This document shows, piece by piece, positions 25,055 to 34,522 of a DNA stretch of 64,000 nucleotides. The stretch's first letter is position 1, and each line of letters starts with the position of its first letter. Origin of the DNA: Flavobacteriales bacterium (GTDB taxonomy: Bacteria > Bacteroidota > Bacteroidia > Flavobacteriales_F > PHOS-HE28); the NCBI GenBank assembly GCA_016721005.1, contig JADKJM010000019.1, positions 558,001-622,000 on the forward strand, read 5' to 3'. A program made the position numbers and the translations under genes. The notes below the pieces were generated by a model. The model saw nothing but the letters and a program-made list of their open reading frames with translations, searched no databases and was not told where the DNA came from.

Positions 25055-26168
25055 GCGAAGCAAGGCCCCAAAAGGCAGAAAGTCAGCTCCTAGGCGGCCG
25101 GGAGCGGGTGGCAAACCTGCGCACGCTGCTTCCCCTCGAAGTGATGAGCGCTCCAAGGAGGAACCCAAGAGGTCCGGCTCCGACGAGAAGCCACGATCCA
25201 AGCGTTTCGGTCGCAGACCTCCTTCGGCTGGTCGCGGACGTGGCGATGCTGAGAAGCGGACGACGAGGGACGATACCCGGTCCGGACCCAAGACCACTGA
25301 CCGGTCAAAGACCACTGAAGGGAAGGCGCGCCCCGAGGGTGGTTGGAAGCGACCCTTCGGCGCCAAGCCCGATCGCACGGGCAAGCCGTTCCGTAAGAGT
25401 GCGCCGAAACGCTCATCGGACCGCGACCGCAACACGGACACTCCGGACGATGGACGGATCCGACTTAACCGTTACCTCTCCAACGCCGGTGTGGCAAGTA
25501 GGCGCGAAGCGGACCAACTGATCCAAGCCGGGGTGGTCAGTGTGAACGGGCAGATCGTGACTGAGCTTGGGACCAAGGTCGGCCCGAACGACAAGGTCCA
25601 GTATGGCGGGCAACGGCTCAGTCGGGAGAAGAAGCGCTATGTCCTCCTGAACAAACCGAAGGACTTCCTCACCACCACGGACGACCCGCGCGATCGGCGC
25701 ACGGTGATGGCGTTGGTGGAGAAGGCTTGCACAGAGCGGATCTATCCGGTGGGCCGATTGGACCGGAACACCACGGGACTGCTCATGCTCACCAACGATG
25801 GTGACCTGGCCCGGAAACTCACCCACCCCAGCGAGGGCGCGGAGAAGATCTATCACGTGACCCTCGATAAGAACGTAGCGGCGGTCGATCTGATCAAGCT
25901 GACGGAAGGTGTGATGTTGGACGATGGTCCGGCCAAAGCGGATGAAGCCCGTTTCGTCGATGGTGCCGAGCGCAAGGAGGTCGGCCTGAAATTGCACATG
26001 GGCAAGAATCGTGTGGTGCGCCGCATGTTCGAGGCCCTCGGCTACGATGTGGTCAAGTTGGACCGCGTGATCTTCGCCGGGTTGACCAAGAAGGATCTCC
26101 CACGTGGCCGCTGGCGGCACCTGACCGACAAGGAAGTGCTCTTCCTCACCAAGAGAAAGTCTTCGTAG
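25038..26168 (+). CDS. RluB/RsuA-type rRNA pseudouridine synthase with basic N-terminal extension
   Basis: This 376-residue pseudouridine synthase modifies rRNA. Residues 1-138 are an unusual low-complexity, Lys/Arg/Ser/Gly-rich extension. The S4 RNA-binding domain is about 139-190 (RLNRYLSNAGVASRREADQL). The catalytic domain has LNKPKDFLTTTDDP and the active-site loop VGRLDRNTTGLLMLTNDGD with Asp242, then KNRVVRRMFEALGYDVVKL. ATG 25038 is chosen because earlier codons lie in the yraN frame and carry no homology. It overlaps yraN by 17 bp. RluB or RluF specificity cannot be decided by eye. Confidence 0.92.
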   Translation: MTDRSERSKAPKGRKSAPRRPGAGGKPAHAASPRSDERSKEEPKRSGSDEKPRSKRFGRRPPSAGRGRGDAEKRTTRDDTRSGPKTTDRSKTTEGKARPEGGWKRPFGAKPDRTGKPFRKSAPKRSSDRDRNTDTPDDGRIRLNRYLSNAGVASRREADQLIQAGVVSVNGQIVTELGTKVGPNDKVQYGGQRLSREKKRYVLLNKPKDFLTTTDDPRDRRTVMALVEKACTERIYPVGRLDRNTTGLLMLTNDGDLARKLTHPSEGAEKIYHVTLDKNVAAVDLIKLTEGVMLDDGPAKADEARFVDGAERKEVGLKLHMGKNRVVRRMFEALGYDVVKLDRVIFAGLTKKDLPRGRWRHLTDKEVLFLTKRKSS

Positions 26169-26211
26169 CAGGGCGCCTCGGACAATAACACTGCGCTGTG
26201 AACGAACAGCA

Positions 26212-26225
26212 CGGCAATTGCCGTT
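26212..26225. promoter_or_regulatory. Perfect 14-bp palindrome upstream of AsmA-like gene
   Basis: ACGGCAATTGCCGT lies 38 bp before ATG 26264, and the flanks (AGCAC...GTGCT) extend the symmetry with mismatches. It could be an operator or a short hairpin. TACCTTTCG at 26245 may be the promoter. Confidence 0.4.
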
Positions 26226-26263
26226 AGTGCTTAGGTCCCCCGGGTACCTTTCGCACTTTGCCC

Positions 26264-28915
26264 ATGTTCGCGCGCGTTCGCAAAATCATCATCATCCTAT
26301 TCTCCGTGCTGGGCGCGGGGTTGGCGACGCTGTTGGTCCTGGCGAAGGTTTACGACGCCGAGGTGAAGCAGAAGCTTGTCGGGGCAATGAACGATCGCCT
26401 GCTCTCCCCGGTCTCGGTGAGCGACATGGACTTGACCCTGATCGCGCGCTTCCCGATGGCCAGTCTTCGGCTGCACGATGTGAAGGTGGATGAGGTCCGC
26501 ACCGACGATCAGCGACCGGACACGCTGCTGGCCGTGAAGGAACTTTTCCTTGAGTTCAACTTGTGGGAACTGTTCGGCGGGGACTACCACGTGCAACGGA
26601 TCCATGGAAAGGGAGTGATCCTCTATCCAGGGCTCGATGCGAATGGCGTCGAGAATTTCAAGATCTGGAAGAGCGACACGACAGGTGCGGCTTCATCCCC
26701 GATCGCGCTGGAAGCCGTCACGGTGGATGGCGCGCTGATCCGCTACCGTGATGATCGCGATCGGACGGAAGTGCTTGCGACCGGCCGGACATTGAGCGTG
26801 AGTGGATCCTTCGCGGATGTCATGAACGAACTGCATGTGGCCGGGGACCTCCATATCCTCTCGATCGCTGTGAAAGGCGAACCGATGATCGCCGATCGTC
26901 GGACGCGGATCTCTTTGGACATGTCCTTCAACGCGGATCGATTCCGGATCGAAAAGGGCGAGGTGATCCTCGGTGATCTGCCTTTGGAGGTGAGCCTTGG
27001 GATGGAGCTGGGTGCTAAAGAACAGACCCTTGATCTCCGGGCCAGTGGACTCGATCTCGACATCGCCGAATTGTTCGCCCAGCTTCCGGAAAAGGTGTGT
27101 GCTCCCTTCGCGCGCTATGGCATGCAGGGCCGGGTCGATCTTGCGGTGCGCTACACCGGCCCAGTGGATTCCCCCGCGCTTTCCATCGGCGCTCAAGTAA
27201 CCAAGACCCGCATGAAGGAACGGGTCACCGGTGCCATGTTCACGGACATCAACGGGGAGGTCGGTGTGGACTTTGCGCCGGATGGAAGCCTGCGGATGCT
27301 GAAGATCAAGGACCTACATGCGCGTAGTGGCGACGGAACGATCAGTGGGAATTGGCTTTCGGCGGGTGGGCGAAAGGCATCCATGAAGTCGAACATCCGA
27401 TGCGATGTGAGCCTGGCCGAGCTGCTGCGTTTCGCCGGGGTTGACACTTTGGAACATGTGGGCGGTCGGTTGGTGGCGGAGATCAAAGCGGAAGGGACCA
27501 TGCGCGACATGTCGGATGTGCGTGCAGCTGACCTGAGGCAACTACGCACATCAGGAACGGTTGCGCTTCGCGATGCAACGCTGAAGATGAAAGGTGTTCG
27601 ACATCGGGTGGAACACCTGGATGCGGAACTGGCGGTGACCGGGAACGATGCGCATGTGCGCGGATTGAAGGCGACCCTGCAAGGCAGTACCGTCCAGCTT
27701 TCGGGGATCTTGCACAACCTGATCCCGTTCCTGTTGTTGGATAAGGAGCGTTTGTTGATCGAAGCGAAAGGGAACAGTGAGCGACTGGATCTCGCCAGCT
27801 TGTTGCAACGGACGGACGGAAGCGTGCAGAGCGAAGCTCCGGATGACTACATCCTCGTGCTGCCGGCCAACATCGATCTCGACCTGAAGGCGCGCATCGG
27901 TGAATTGGTTTTTGAGGATTTCAAAGCGACGGACATCACCGGAACCATCGGGCTGAAGAACCGCGTGTTGCGCGTATCGCCGGTCTCGTTCAACACTGCG
28001 GATGGTGCCGTGCTCGGCAGCTTGGACCTCGATGGTCGCGGTGGCGCAACCGCTTCAGCCTATCCCTTGGCCATCGAAGCCACAGTGAAAGGCATTGACC
28101 TGAAAGCGCTCTTTTCGGAGTTCCAGGACTTCGGCCAGGGCTTCCTGACGCATGACCAATTGAGCGGTCGCGCCCAGGCCAGCGTGGTGTTCCGCGCGCC
28201 CTTGCGCTCTTCCATGACCTTGGACCGCGAGAAGATCCTTTGCACCGTCGACATCGCTGTGGACAAGGGCGGGATCAAAGGCAACCAGCAGTTGCTCGCC
28301 GTGGCCGACCATCTTCAGAAGAACAAACTGGTATCGCCGTTCGTGAACACCGATGAACTGCGGAAGCGACTTGCCGATGTACGCTTCGAGCGCTTGGAGA
28401 ACCGCATCGAGATCCGGGACGGCGGCGTGTATATACCGATGATGGAAGTGCGCAGCAACGCGATGGACATCGCACTGAGCGGAACGCAATGGTTCGATGA
28501 CCGGATCGACCATCACCTCATCTTCCGTTTGAGCGACCTGTTCCGCATGGGCAAACAAACCGATGATCAGTTCGGCCCGGTAGCGGATGATGGTACCGGC
28601 ATGCGCGTGTTCCTGCACATGTATGGCGATGCATCCGCGCCACAGTTCGAGAACGATGGTGCCATGGCCGCCAACCGCCGTAAACAGCAATTCCAACAGG
28701 AGAAACAGGAATTGCGCGCGATCCTGCGTGAGGACATCCTGGGCAAGCGGAAGGATGAACCAACGACACCCGCAACGACGGGCACCGGTGGTCGGATCAT
28801 CATTGAACAGGATAGCGCCAGTACGGTGCAAGCCAAGCCCCGTTCACGAACCGGTCGCCTCCTCCGGGAGGACAAGCCCACGCCACAACGCGGGGAGATC
28901 CTGATCGAGGAGTAG
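26264..28915 (+). CDS. AsmA-like envelope protein
   Basis: This 883-residue protein is anchored by one N-terminal helix (IIIILFSVLGAGLATLLVL), with the rest in the periplasm. The long beta-rich middle has AsmA-type features: VSVSDMDLTLIARFPMASLR near residue 50, IRGKGVILYP-like strands and repeated short amphipathic strands. The C-terminal AsmA_2 region has FNTADGAVLGSLDLDGRGG and LSGTQWFDDRIDHHLIFRL. AsmA-like proteins are thought to bridge the envelope and move lipids between the membranes. The last 80 residues are basic and low-complexity. The in-frame TTG at 26258 is only two codons earlier. It abuts the convergent T9SS gene (1 bp). Confidence 0.85.
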   Translation: MFARVRKIIIILFSVLGAGLATLLVLAKVYDAEVKQKLVGAMNDRLLSPVSVSDMDLTLIARFPMASLRLHDVKVDEVRTDDQRPDTLLAVKELFLEFNLWELFGGDYHVQRIHGKGVILYPGLDANGVENFKIWKSDTTGAASSPIALEAVTVDGALIRYRDDRDRTEVLATGRTLSVSGSFADVMNELHVAGDLHILSIAVKGEPMIADRRTRISLDMSFNADRFRIEKGEVILGDLPLEVSLGMELGAKEQTLDLRASGLDLDIAELFAQLPEKVCAPFARYGMQGRVDLAVRYTGPVDSPALSIGAQVTKTRMKERVTGAMFTDINGEVGVDFAPDGSLRMLKIKDLHARSGDGTISGNWLSAGGRKASMKSNIRCDVSLAELLRFAGVDTLEHVGGRLVAEIKAEGTMRDMSDVRAADLRQLRTSGTVALRDATLKMKGVRHRVEHLDAELAVTGNDAHVRGLKATLQGSTVQLSGILHNLIPFLLLDKERLLIEAKGNSERLDLASLLQRTDGSVQSEAPDDYILVLPANIDLDLKARIGELVFEDFKATDITGTIGLKNRVLRVSPVSFNTADGAVLGSLDLDGRGGATASAYPLAIEATVKGIDLKALFSEFQDFGQGFLTHDQLSGRAQASVVFRAPLRSSMTLDREKILCTVDIAVDKGGIKGNQQLLAVADHLQKNKLVSPFVNTDELRKRLADVRFERLENRIEIRDGGVYIPMMEVRSNAMDIALSGTQWFDDRIDHHLIFRLSDLFRMGKQTDDQFGPVADDGTGMRVFLHMYGDASAPQFENDGAMAANRRKQQFQQEKQELRAILREDILGKRKDEPTTPATTGTGGRIIIEQDSASTVQAKPRSRTGRLLREDKPTPQRGEILIEE

Positions 28916-28916
28916 T

Positions 28917-30431
28917 TCACTCCTTCACCCAGCGCAAGGCCGTGCGGTTCCCATCGGTGTCGGCTACCTCCAAGATGTAAAGGCCAACAGGCAGATCACA
29001 GGCATCGATCCAGGTCTGCACGTTGGTCAAGGCCATTTCGCGTAGCAGGCTTCCTTGCGCATTACGCAAATAGGCATGGGCGCCCCGAAGCGGGTTGGCC
29101 ATGCGCAGGTGGAAGCCATCGGCGCCGGGATTGGGAAAAACGCTGAAGCCCGCCTGCTGCACCTCGGGTACGGAAACGAACTGCTCAGGGCCAACGCGTG
29201 CCACCCAGGCCTTGGGCATGGGGTCGTCCGCGTCGTGGTCATACACGCTGCCCACCACATACACGGCGCCATCGGGGCTGGCCACCACGCTGCTCAAGAA
29301 GTGGTAGCGATTGATGGCATCGCCGTTGAAGATGTATTCGCCGAGGATGTTCAACGCCGTGTCCATGCGCAGCACATGGATGTTGCTGGTTTCGGTCATG
29401 TAGGGCCAGGGGCTGCTCTGCCAAGCGAAATCCGCGTAGGCGAATGCGAAGGTGCCTTCATCGAACGGGCTCATGCCACGCATGATGCCGGGCCGCATGG
29501 TGATGGCCGGGTTGGTACTGTTGTAGAACCTGCGGCTCGCCAATAGATCTCCTTCAGGCGTGAGCCGCTGGATGGCGACAGGGTGCCACCAGTCCGGAGA
29601 CATGATGCGTTCATACACGCCGCATAGCAAGATGTTACCGGAAGCCAACCTCAGTGCAGTGAGGTTGTCATCGAACGTGGCGGTCGTATTCCACATCCCT
29701 GATTCTATGATGGGAATCGGAAGGCAGTTCAAGGTGTCCAGATCCTGGTTGAGGATCACGATACCGTCATTCGAGGGTGAGCAACCCTGGTGAATTGCCG
29801 GCATGATGGTCGCGATGGTGCCATCGGCGAGCGGCACCATGGTTTGTACCCGCCCCGTGCCGATCTGGGAATTGATCAGGCTTGAATCACATGCCCCTAG
29901 GCCCGGGCAATGGCGCACCGCCCGGAAGTTGAAGTCCAGCGTCGCGAAGTCCTGGAAGTGGTAATAGCCATACACGAGCGATCCATCCCCGGCAACGAAA
30001 CCAAGACCGTCGCCGCCTTCATGGAAGCGCGAGCCATGCGGGTACATTTGAATCTGACCGTTGTCGACTTCGCCCACAAAGCTCCGGTTCTCGAAACCGA
30101 CGATACTGGAATCCAGCAAAGCACCGGTAACGAAATAATGATCTTGGGTGCCACGGCGATAGATCCGCGCGGCGAGCGCTGGTTCCGATTGTGAGGTAAT
30201 GTGCACGGTGTCCTCCAACGGCGATCCGAATGGACCGATGGAGTGAACGAAGGCGCTGTTATAGTAGCCAAGTGCCGTCGATTCGTTCGTTAGAACCGTT
30301 ATTGAGCCATCGGGGTGAGTGCACCCATCATAGGTAGCGGTTGGCAGCTGATCGCCGGATGCGATCAGCTGCCATTGAGCGCGCAGATCCATACTGGCAA
30401 GAGCCAGCAGGAAGAGGGTCGTGCGGAGCAT
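28917..30431 (-). CDS. Secreted protein with T9SS type A sorting domain
   Basis: This 504-residue secreted protein has signal peptide MLRTTLFLLALASMDLRAQW. Residues about 20-410 look like a beta-propeller-type repeat (ITVLTNESTALGYYNSAFVH, SGNILLCGVYERIMSP, SPDGAVYVVGSVYDHDADDP). The C-terminal Por-secretion tail has GFSVFPNPGADGFHLRMANP and LPVGLYILEVADTDG, marking it for type IX secretion and attachment to the cell surface. Length is usual for such cargo. It converges with the AsmA-like gene. Ligand or enzyme activity is not evident. Confidence 0.88.
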   Translation of the reverse strand: MLRTTLFLLALASMDLRAQWQLIASGDQLPTATYDGCTHPDGSITVLTNESTALGYYNSAFVHSIGPFGSPLEDTVHITSQSEPALAARIYRRGTQDHYFVTGALLDSSIVGFENRSFVGEVDNGQIQMYPHGSRFHEGGDGLGFVAGDGSLVYGYYHFQDFATLDFNFRAVRHCPGLGACDSSLINSQIGTGRVQTMVPLADGTIATIMPAIHQGCSPSNDGIVILNQDLDTLNCLPIPIIESGMWNTTATFDDNLTALRLASGNILLCGVYERIMSPDWWHPVAIQRLTPEGDLLASRRFYNSTNPAITMRPGIMRGMSPFDEGTFAFAYADFAWQSSPWPYMTETSNIHVLRMDTALNILGEYIFNGDAINRYHFLSSVVASPDGAVYVVGSVYDHDADDPMPKAWVARVGPEQFVSVPEVQQAGFSVFPNPGADGFHLRMANPLRGAHAYLRNAQGSLLREMALTNVQTWIDACDLPVGLYILEVADTDGNRTALRWVKE

Positions 30432-30755
30432 CGCTCAACTGTTGGTGCCTTGTATGATTCCGTAGGTGAATGACCAACGGTGCAGATGATGGATCGTCGG
30501 AGGACTACCTCCTGTGCTTGACCAAGCATGCGCCTCCGAGGTGCTCGAAAGGAACCGCTTGGTCGGGCAACGCAGGTTTCGGATCGTCATCATAGCTGCG
30601 ACCATGAGCGGGTTCAGGCGCCTACGCGCCCATGTGGTTCTGCGGTTCTCATAGGGTTGGGTGTTTAGTGGGTTGAAGGTATAGGTGGCAATTGCCGGAA
30701 GCCGCGTTGGTTGGAAACTTTTCGCGGTCCTCTTTCGGGTGCCGATCTTCACCCC
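30432..30755. other. Gene-free interval between divergent genes
   Basis: This 324-bp stretch separates the T9SS cargo gene from the sensor kinase. The open frames across it are shadows. It holds a G/T-rich segment around 30650-30690 (GGGTTGGGTGTTTAGTGGGT type) but no convincing hairpin, ncRNA or consensus promoter. GATCTTCA just before the GTG at 30756 is a weak -7 candidate. Confidence 0.5.
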
Positions 30756-32261
30756 GTGGACCTCTATTCGCGCAAGCAACGCTGGAAGTTGCTGCTGGCT
30801 GTCATGGCCATCCTCATCATCGGGGCTTCGTTGTGGTATAGCAGCCGCATCGTGGAAGGTATCCGTGGTGAGGAACGGCGCAAGGTGCGCTTGTGGGCCG
30901 AAGCCGTGCAGAACCGCGCGGAGCTGGTGAACTACACAGAGAAGCTGTTCCAACGCTTGCGCGAAGAGGAACGGAAGAAAGTGCAGCTCTGGGCCGAAGC
31001 GACCGTGCGTCTTGTGAGCGGTGCGGACGGCGATCTTTCCTTCTACCTGAAGGTGGTGAGCGACAATACCACCGTGCCGGTGGTGATCACGGACGCCAAG
31101 CGCAAGGTGCGATCCTTCCGCAACCTGGACGAGCGGATCACCAATGACCCTGAGCTGCTCGCTGCCGAAGTGGATACAATGGCGAAGCTGCATCCGCCCA
31201 TCGAGATCTCGATCCTCGGTGATCAGAAGCAATACCTCTACTACAAGGAGAGCAAGGTCTTCACGGAGTTGCAAGAGGTGATGGACGGGATCATCCAGTC
31301 CTTCATTTCCGAAACCGTCATGGGCACCGCTGCGGTTCCGGTGATCTACACGGACAGCACACGACTGCGGATCATCGAAACCGCGAACATCGAAGCCCAC
31401 GTGGACTCGGACACCACGGCATTGCTGGCGCGCATCACTTCCATGGAGCAGGTGAACCCGCCCATCGTGATCCAGCTTCCCGGGCAGGGCAAGAACTACA
31501 TCTTCTACGAGGAGTCCTTGGTGATCACACAACTCCGGTATTTCCCGTACGTGCAGTTGGTGATCCTCGGACTGTTCCTGCTCGTGGCCTATGCGCTCTT
31601 CAGCATCTTCCGCAATGCGGAACAGAACCAGGTGTGGGTGGGCATGGCGAAGGAAACCGCGCACCAACTCGGCACGCCGCTGAGTTCACTCATGGCGTGG
31701 GTCGAACTGCTCAAGGAACAAGGCACGGATCCCAGTGCGTTGAATGAAATGCGCAAGGATCTCGATCGCTTGGAAGTGATCACCGAGCGCTTCTCCAAGA
31801 TCGGATCATCACCGGCATTGGAGCCTGAGAAGCTTTACCACATGCTGCGCGCAACGGTCCTCTATCTGCGCCCGAGATTGCCATCGCGCGCGCTCATCGA
31901 GGTAACCACACCGCCGGATACCGAAGTGCTTGTCCCGCTGAACCGTGCGTTGTTCAGTTGGGTCATCGAGAACCTCATACGCAACGCTGTGGATGCCATG
32001 GAAGGCGAAGGGTCCATCACCATCACCATGGAACGGGACGCGGCCGGTATGCATGTGGACGTGACCGATACCGGCAAAGGCATTCCGCAGTCACAGCACC
32101 GCACCGTGTTCGCACCGGGATTCACCACCAAGAAGCGGGGATGGGGCTTGGGGCTCTCGCTCAGCAAGCGGATCATCGAGCAATATCACGGCGGACACAT
32201 CTTCGTGAAGAAGAGCGCGCCGGGGAAAGGGACCACGTTCCGGATCACGTTGAAGGGCTAG
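30756..32261 (+). CDS. Sensor histidine kinase with duplicated extracytoplasmic module
   Basis: This 501-residue kinase starts at GTG 30756 (VDLYSRKQRWKLLLAVMAIL), where a basic turn precedes the first membrane helix. The frame is open to 30711. The extracytoplasmic part (about 30-270) contains two related units, VVITDAKRKVRSF...HPPIEISILG...YLYYKES and PVIYTDSTRLRII...NPPIVIQLPG...YIFYEES. Both are preceded by two near-identical coiled segments (EERRKVRLWAEA, EERKKVQLWAEA). The second membrane helix is VQLVILGLFLLVAYALFSIF. HisKA has AKETAHQLGTPLSSLMAW. The HATPase has IENLIRNAVDAMEG and GKGIPQ, then GWGLGLSLSKRIIEQYHGG. The signal and partner regulator are unknown. Confidence 0.88.
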   Translation: MDLYSRKQRWKLLLAVMAILIIGASLWYSSRIVEGIRGEERRKVRLWAEAVQNRAELVNYTEKLFQRLREEERKKVQLWAEATVRLVSGADGDLSFYLKVVSDNTTVPVVITDAKRKVRSFRNLDERITNDPELLAAEVDTMAKLHPPIEISILGDQKQYLYYKESKVFTELQEVMDGIIQSFISETVMGTAAVPVIYTDSTRLRIIETANIEAHVDSDTTALLARITSMEQVNPPIVIQLPGQGKNYIFYEESLVITQLRYFPYVQLVILGLFLLVAYALFSIFRNAEQNQVWVGMAKETAHQLGTPLSSLMAWVELLKEQGTDPSALNEMRKDLDRLEVITERFSKIGSSPALEPEKLYHMLRATVLYLRPRLPSRALIEVTTPPDTEVLVPLNRALFSWVIENLIRNAVDAMEGEGSITITMERDAAGMHVDVTDTGKGIPQSQHRTVFAPGFTTKKRGWGLGLSLSKRIIEQYHGGHIFVKKSAPGKGTTFRITLKG

Positions 32262-32286
32262 CTTTCGCTGGAATACCGGAGATGAA

Positions 32287-33397
32287 ATGAGAAACCTTCG
32301 ATCGAACCAACTCATGTGGAAGATCCTGTTGCTCATGATCGCAATGGTCGTTGCGGTCGACTCAAACGCGAACGACGGGGTGTACTGGAGCAGTGGCGGG
32401 GTGCTCTACCCGATGAAGGAATCACACATCTCATTGAAGCGAGAGTTCCTTTCGTTCACATGCAGGGATAGTGAAGCGCAGGTGAATGTGCTCTTTGAGT
32501 TCTTCAACCCGGAGAGTGTTGCCCGGAAGCTGACGATCGGGTTCCAAGCACCAGCATCGGGCGGAGACCTGCCTGACTCCATTATCTCCACTCCGCAGAT
32601 CAGTGAGTTGCGCGTGATGAGCGACCGAAGGTTGATCCCATACACGATAAAGATGGCCGCATGCGAGGACTGTCCGTTGGCCGACCTCGGGTCACTCACC
32701 TTCACCCAAGGTGACGCTGGCGTGTTCGTACCTCTTCGAAATGGTGTTCGTGCCTGGTATCAATGTCGTCGAACATAGCTACGTTTTCAGGGCGAGCGGT
32801 AGCGTATATCAGGAGAGCACATTCGACTACATCCTGACGACCGGCAGGAAATGGGCAGGAGGTATTATCGGGGACTTCACGTTCCAGTTGGACATGGGAG
32901 CGAACAGCCGTTTCGAAGTCGCCGACGTTTTCGGCGCAACTGCGAATTGGGGCGTTGTAGGGATCGGTTCCGTTTCAACCGCCGCTGACCGATCGGATGA
33001 ACGTGACAGCCAGAGGATAGTGCGGGTGGTCAAAGGCCACTTGGTGATCACGACAAGCCAGTTCAAGCCGATGAAGAATATCGACGTCTATGGATCACCG
33101 TTTGTGCTTGCGATCGGATTATCCGGTGATGACATTGGATCAGCGCTTTCGTATGCATGGAATCACAAGAGCCTTGATTCTCCGTACGATGAAGAGCTCA
33201 CCAAAGAGGACTTGAGCTTTCTCAGGAACATGACCTTCGCTCAATACGGCTATGTGTTCAAAGACCCCGCGTTGCGGAAGACATTTGAAAAGTTCGATTG
33301 GTACATCCCAGATCCGAACCTGCAATGGAGCAACAACATGCTCACCGCGCAGGAGGTGTTGTTCGTGGAGTTGATCAAGTTGAAAGAAGCGGAGTGA
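32287..33397 (+). pseudogene. DUF4424/YARHG-like exported protein, frameshifted
   Basis: One gene is split by a frameshift between about 32700 and 32760. The 5' part (32287-32778) has a signal peptide (LMWKILLLMIAMVVAVDSNA), then DGVYWSSGGVLYPMKESHIS and VLFEFFNPESVARKLTIGFQ. The frame then runs into VPLRNGVRAWYQCRRT and stops. The 3' part (from 32711, +1 frame) resumes with YLFEMVFVPGINVVEHSYVF, exactly what should follow. It ends in a YARHG-like domain (LRNMTFAQYGYVFKDPALRK, FDWYIPDPN, LTAQEVLFVELIK). DUF4424-type proteins in this phylum have this layout. Either the gene is inactivated, or a one-base indel is a sequencing or assembly error. The 3' stop abuts hemW. Confidence 0.78.
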
Positions 33398-34522
33398 ATG
33401 GCTGGCATTTACATTCATATTCCATTCTGTAAGCAGGCCTGCACCTACTGCGATTTTCATTTCAGCACATCGTTGAAGCAGCGCGATGCGATGCTCCACG
33501 CGATGCAACAGGAGGTCGAAGCACGAGCGATTGAAGTGAAGTCGCCTGTCGGAACGATCTACTTCGGGGGAGGAACGCCAAGCTTGTTGAGCGAGCAGGA
33601 GCTCGGGTCGTTCATCGCCCAAGTGAAGAGTTCATTCCAAGTGGATGCAAATGCGGAGGTGACGCTGGAAGTAAATCCGGACGACATCACCAGTGATCGC
33701 TTGGTGTCGTGGAAGTCGATCGGCATCACGCGGATCAGCCTCGGTACGCAGAGCTTTCGGGAGGATCGCCTGCGATGGATGGGTCGCGCGCATTCCGCAG
33801 AACAAGCGTTGGCCAGTATTGACCTCATCGCGAAAGCGGGCTTCGCGTCATGGACCATCGACCTGATCTACGGGCTACCCGGTATGACGCGCGAAGAATG
33901 GGACGAGCAACTGACCATTGCGTTGGATCATGGCATGCCGCACCTCAGCGCGTACTGCCTCACCGTGGAGCTACGGACCGCGCTCGCGCACCAAGTGAAG
34001 CAGGCCATGATACACATGCCCGGCGATGATGATCAGAGCGCGCAGTTCGATCGCTTGATGGAACGAATGGAAGCCGCGGGTTTCGATCACTACGAGATCA
34101 GCAACTTCGGAAAACCGGGACACCATTCGCGGCACAACACTGCGTACTGGGAAGGAGTGGATTACATGGGGATCGGGCCATCGGCGCATTCATTCAACGG
34201 AACGGCGCGGCGCTGGAGTGTCTCGAACAACGCGAAGTACATCAGTGCTTTGGGCGCAGGAGAGGTGTATTGGGAACAAGAGATCCTGACCGCAGCGCAG
34301 CGCACCAATGAAGCCTTGCTCACCGGCCTGCGAACCAGCGCTGGTGTGGCGATCGAACGCTTGGAAGTGGATGCGATCGGCCGGAATTCGTCGGCCGTTG
34401 AACGGTATGTGTCGAGCGGGCACCTTGTGCTTGGTGGCGGGCGGCTAGTTTTGACGAAGGCGGGCAGGCACTTCGCGGATCGGATCGCGGCGGACCTGTT
34501 CGTGAGTGACGATGCTGGCTGA
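33398..34522 (+). CDS. hemW: Radical SAM heme chaperone HemW
   Basis: This 374-residue radical SAM protein belongs to the HemN-like family that binds heme and delivers it to respiratory enzymes, rather than acting as coproporphyrinogen oxidase. The N-terminus MAGIYIHIPFCKQACTYCDF carries the CxxxCxxC cluster ligands, without the extra Cys that true HemN has after this motif. TIYFGGGTPSLL, EVTLEVNPDDI, TRISLGTQSFREDRLRWMGR and WTIDLIYGLPGMTREEWDEQ are family blocks. The C-terminal HemN_C wing is present. The start abuts the frameshifted gene, and the 3' end overlaps the cyclase gene by 11 bp. Confidence 0.93.
   Translation: MAGIYIHIPFCKQACTYCDFHFSTSLKQRDAMLHAMQQEVEARAIEVKSPVGTIYFGGGTPSLLSEQELGSFIAQVKSSFQVDANAEVTLEVNPDDITSDRLVSWKSIGITRISLGTQSFREDRLRWMGRAHSAEQALASIDLIAKAGFASWTIDLIYGLPGMTREEWDEQLTIALDHGMPHLSAYCLTVELRTALAHQVKQAMIHMPGDDDQSAQFDRLMERMEAAGFDHYEISNFGKPGHHSRHNTAYWEGVDYMGIGPSAHSFNGTARRWSVSNNAKYISALGAGEVYWEQEILTAAQRTNEALLTGLRTSAGVAIERLEVDAIGRNSSAVERYVSSGHLVLGGGRLVLTKAGRHFADRIAADLFVSDDAG

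Noticed and set aside
30435..31667. 410-codon minus-strand frame
   Set aside because: It is antisense to the sensor kinase; His-rich shadow without a start signal.
32711..33397. Second part of the frameshifted gene as an independent gene
   Set aside because: It lacks a signal peptide and ribosome site, and its first codons continue the protein begun upstream in another frame.
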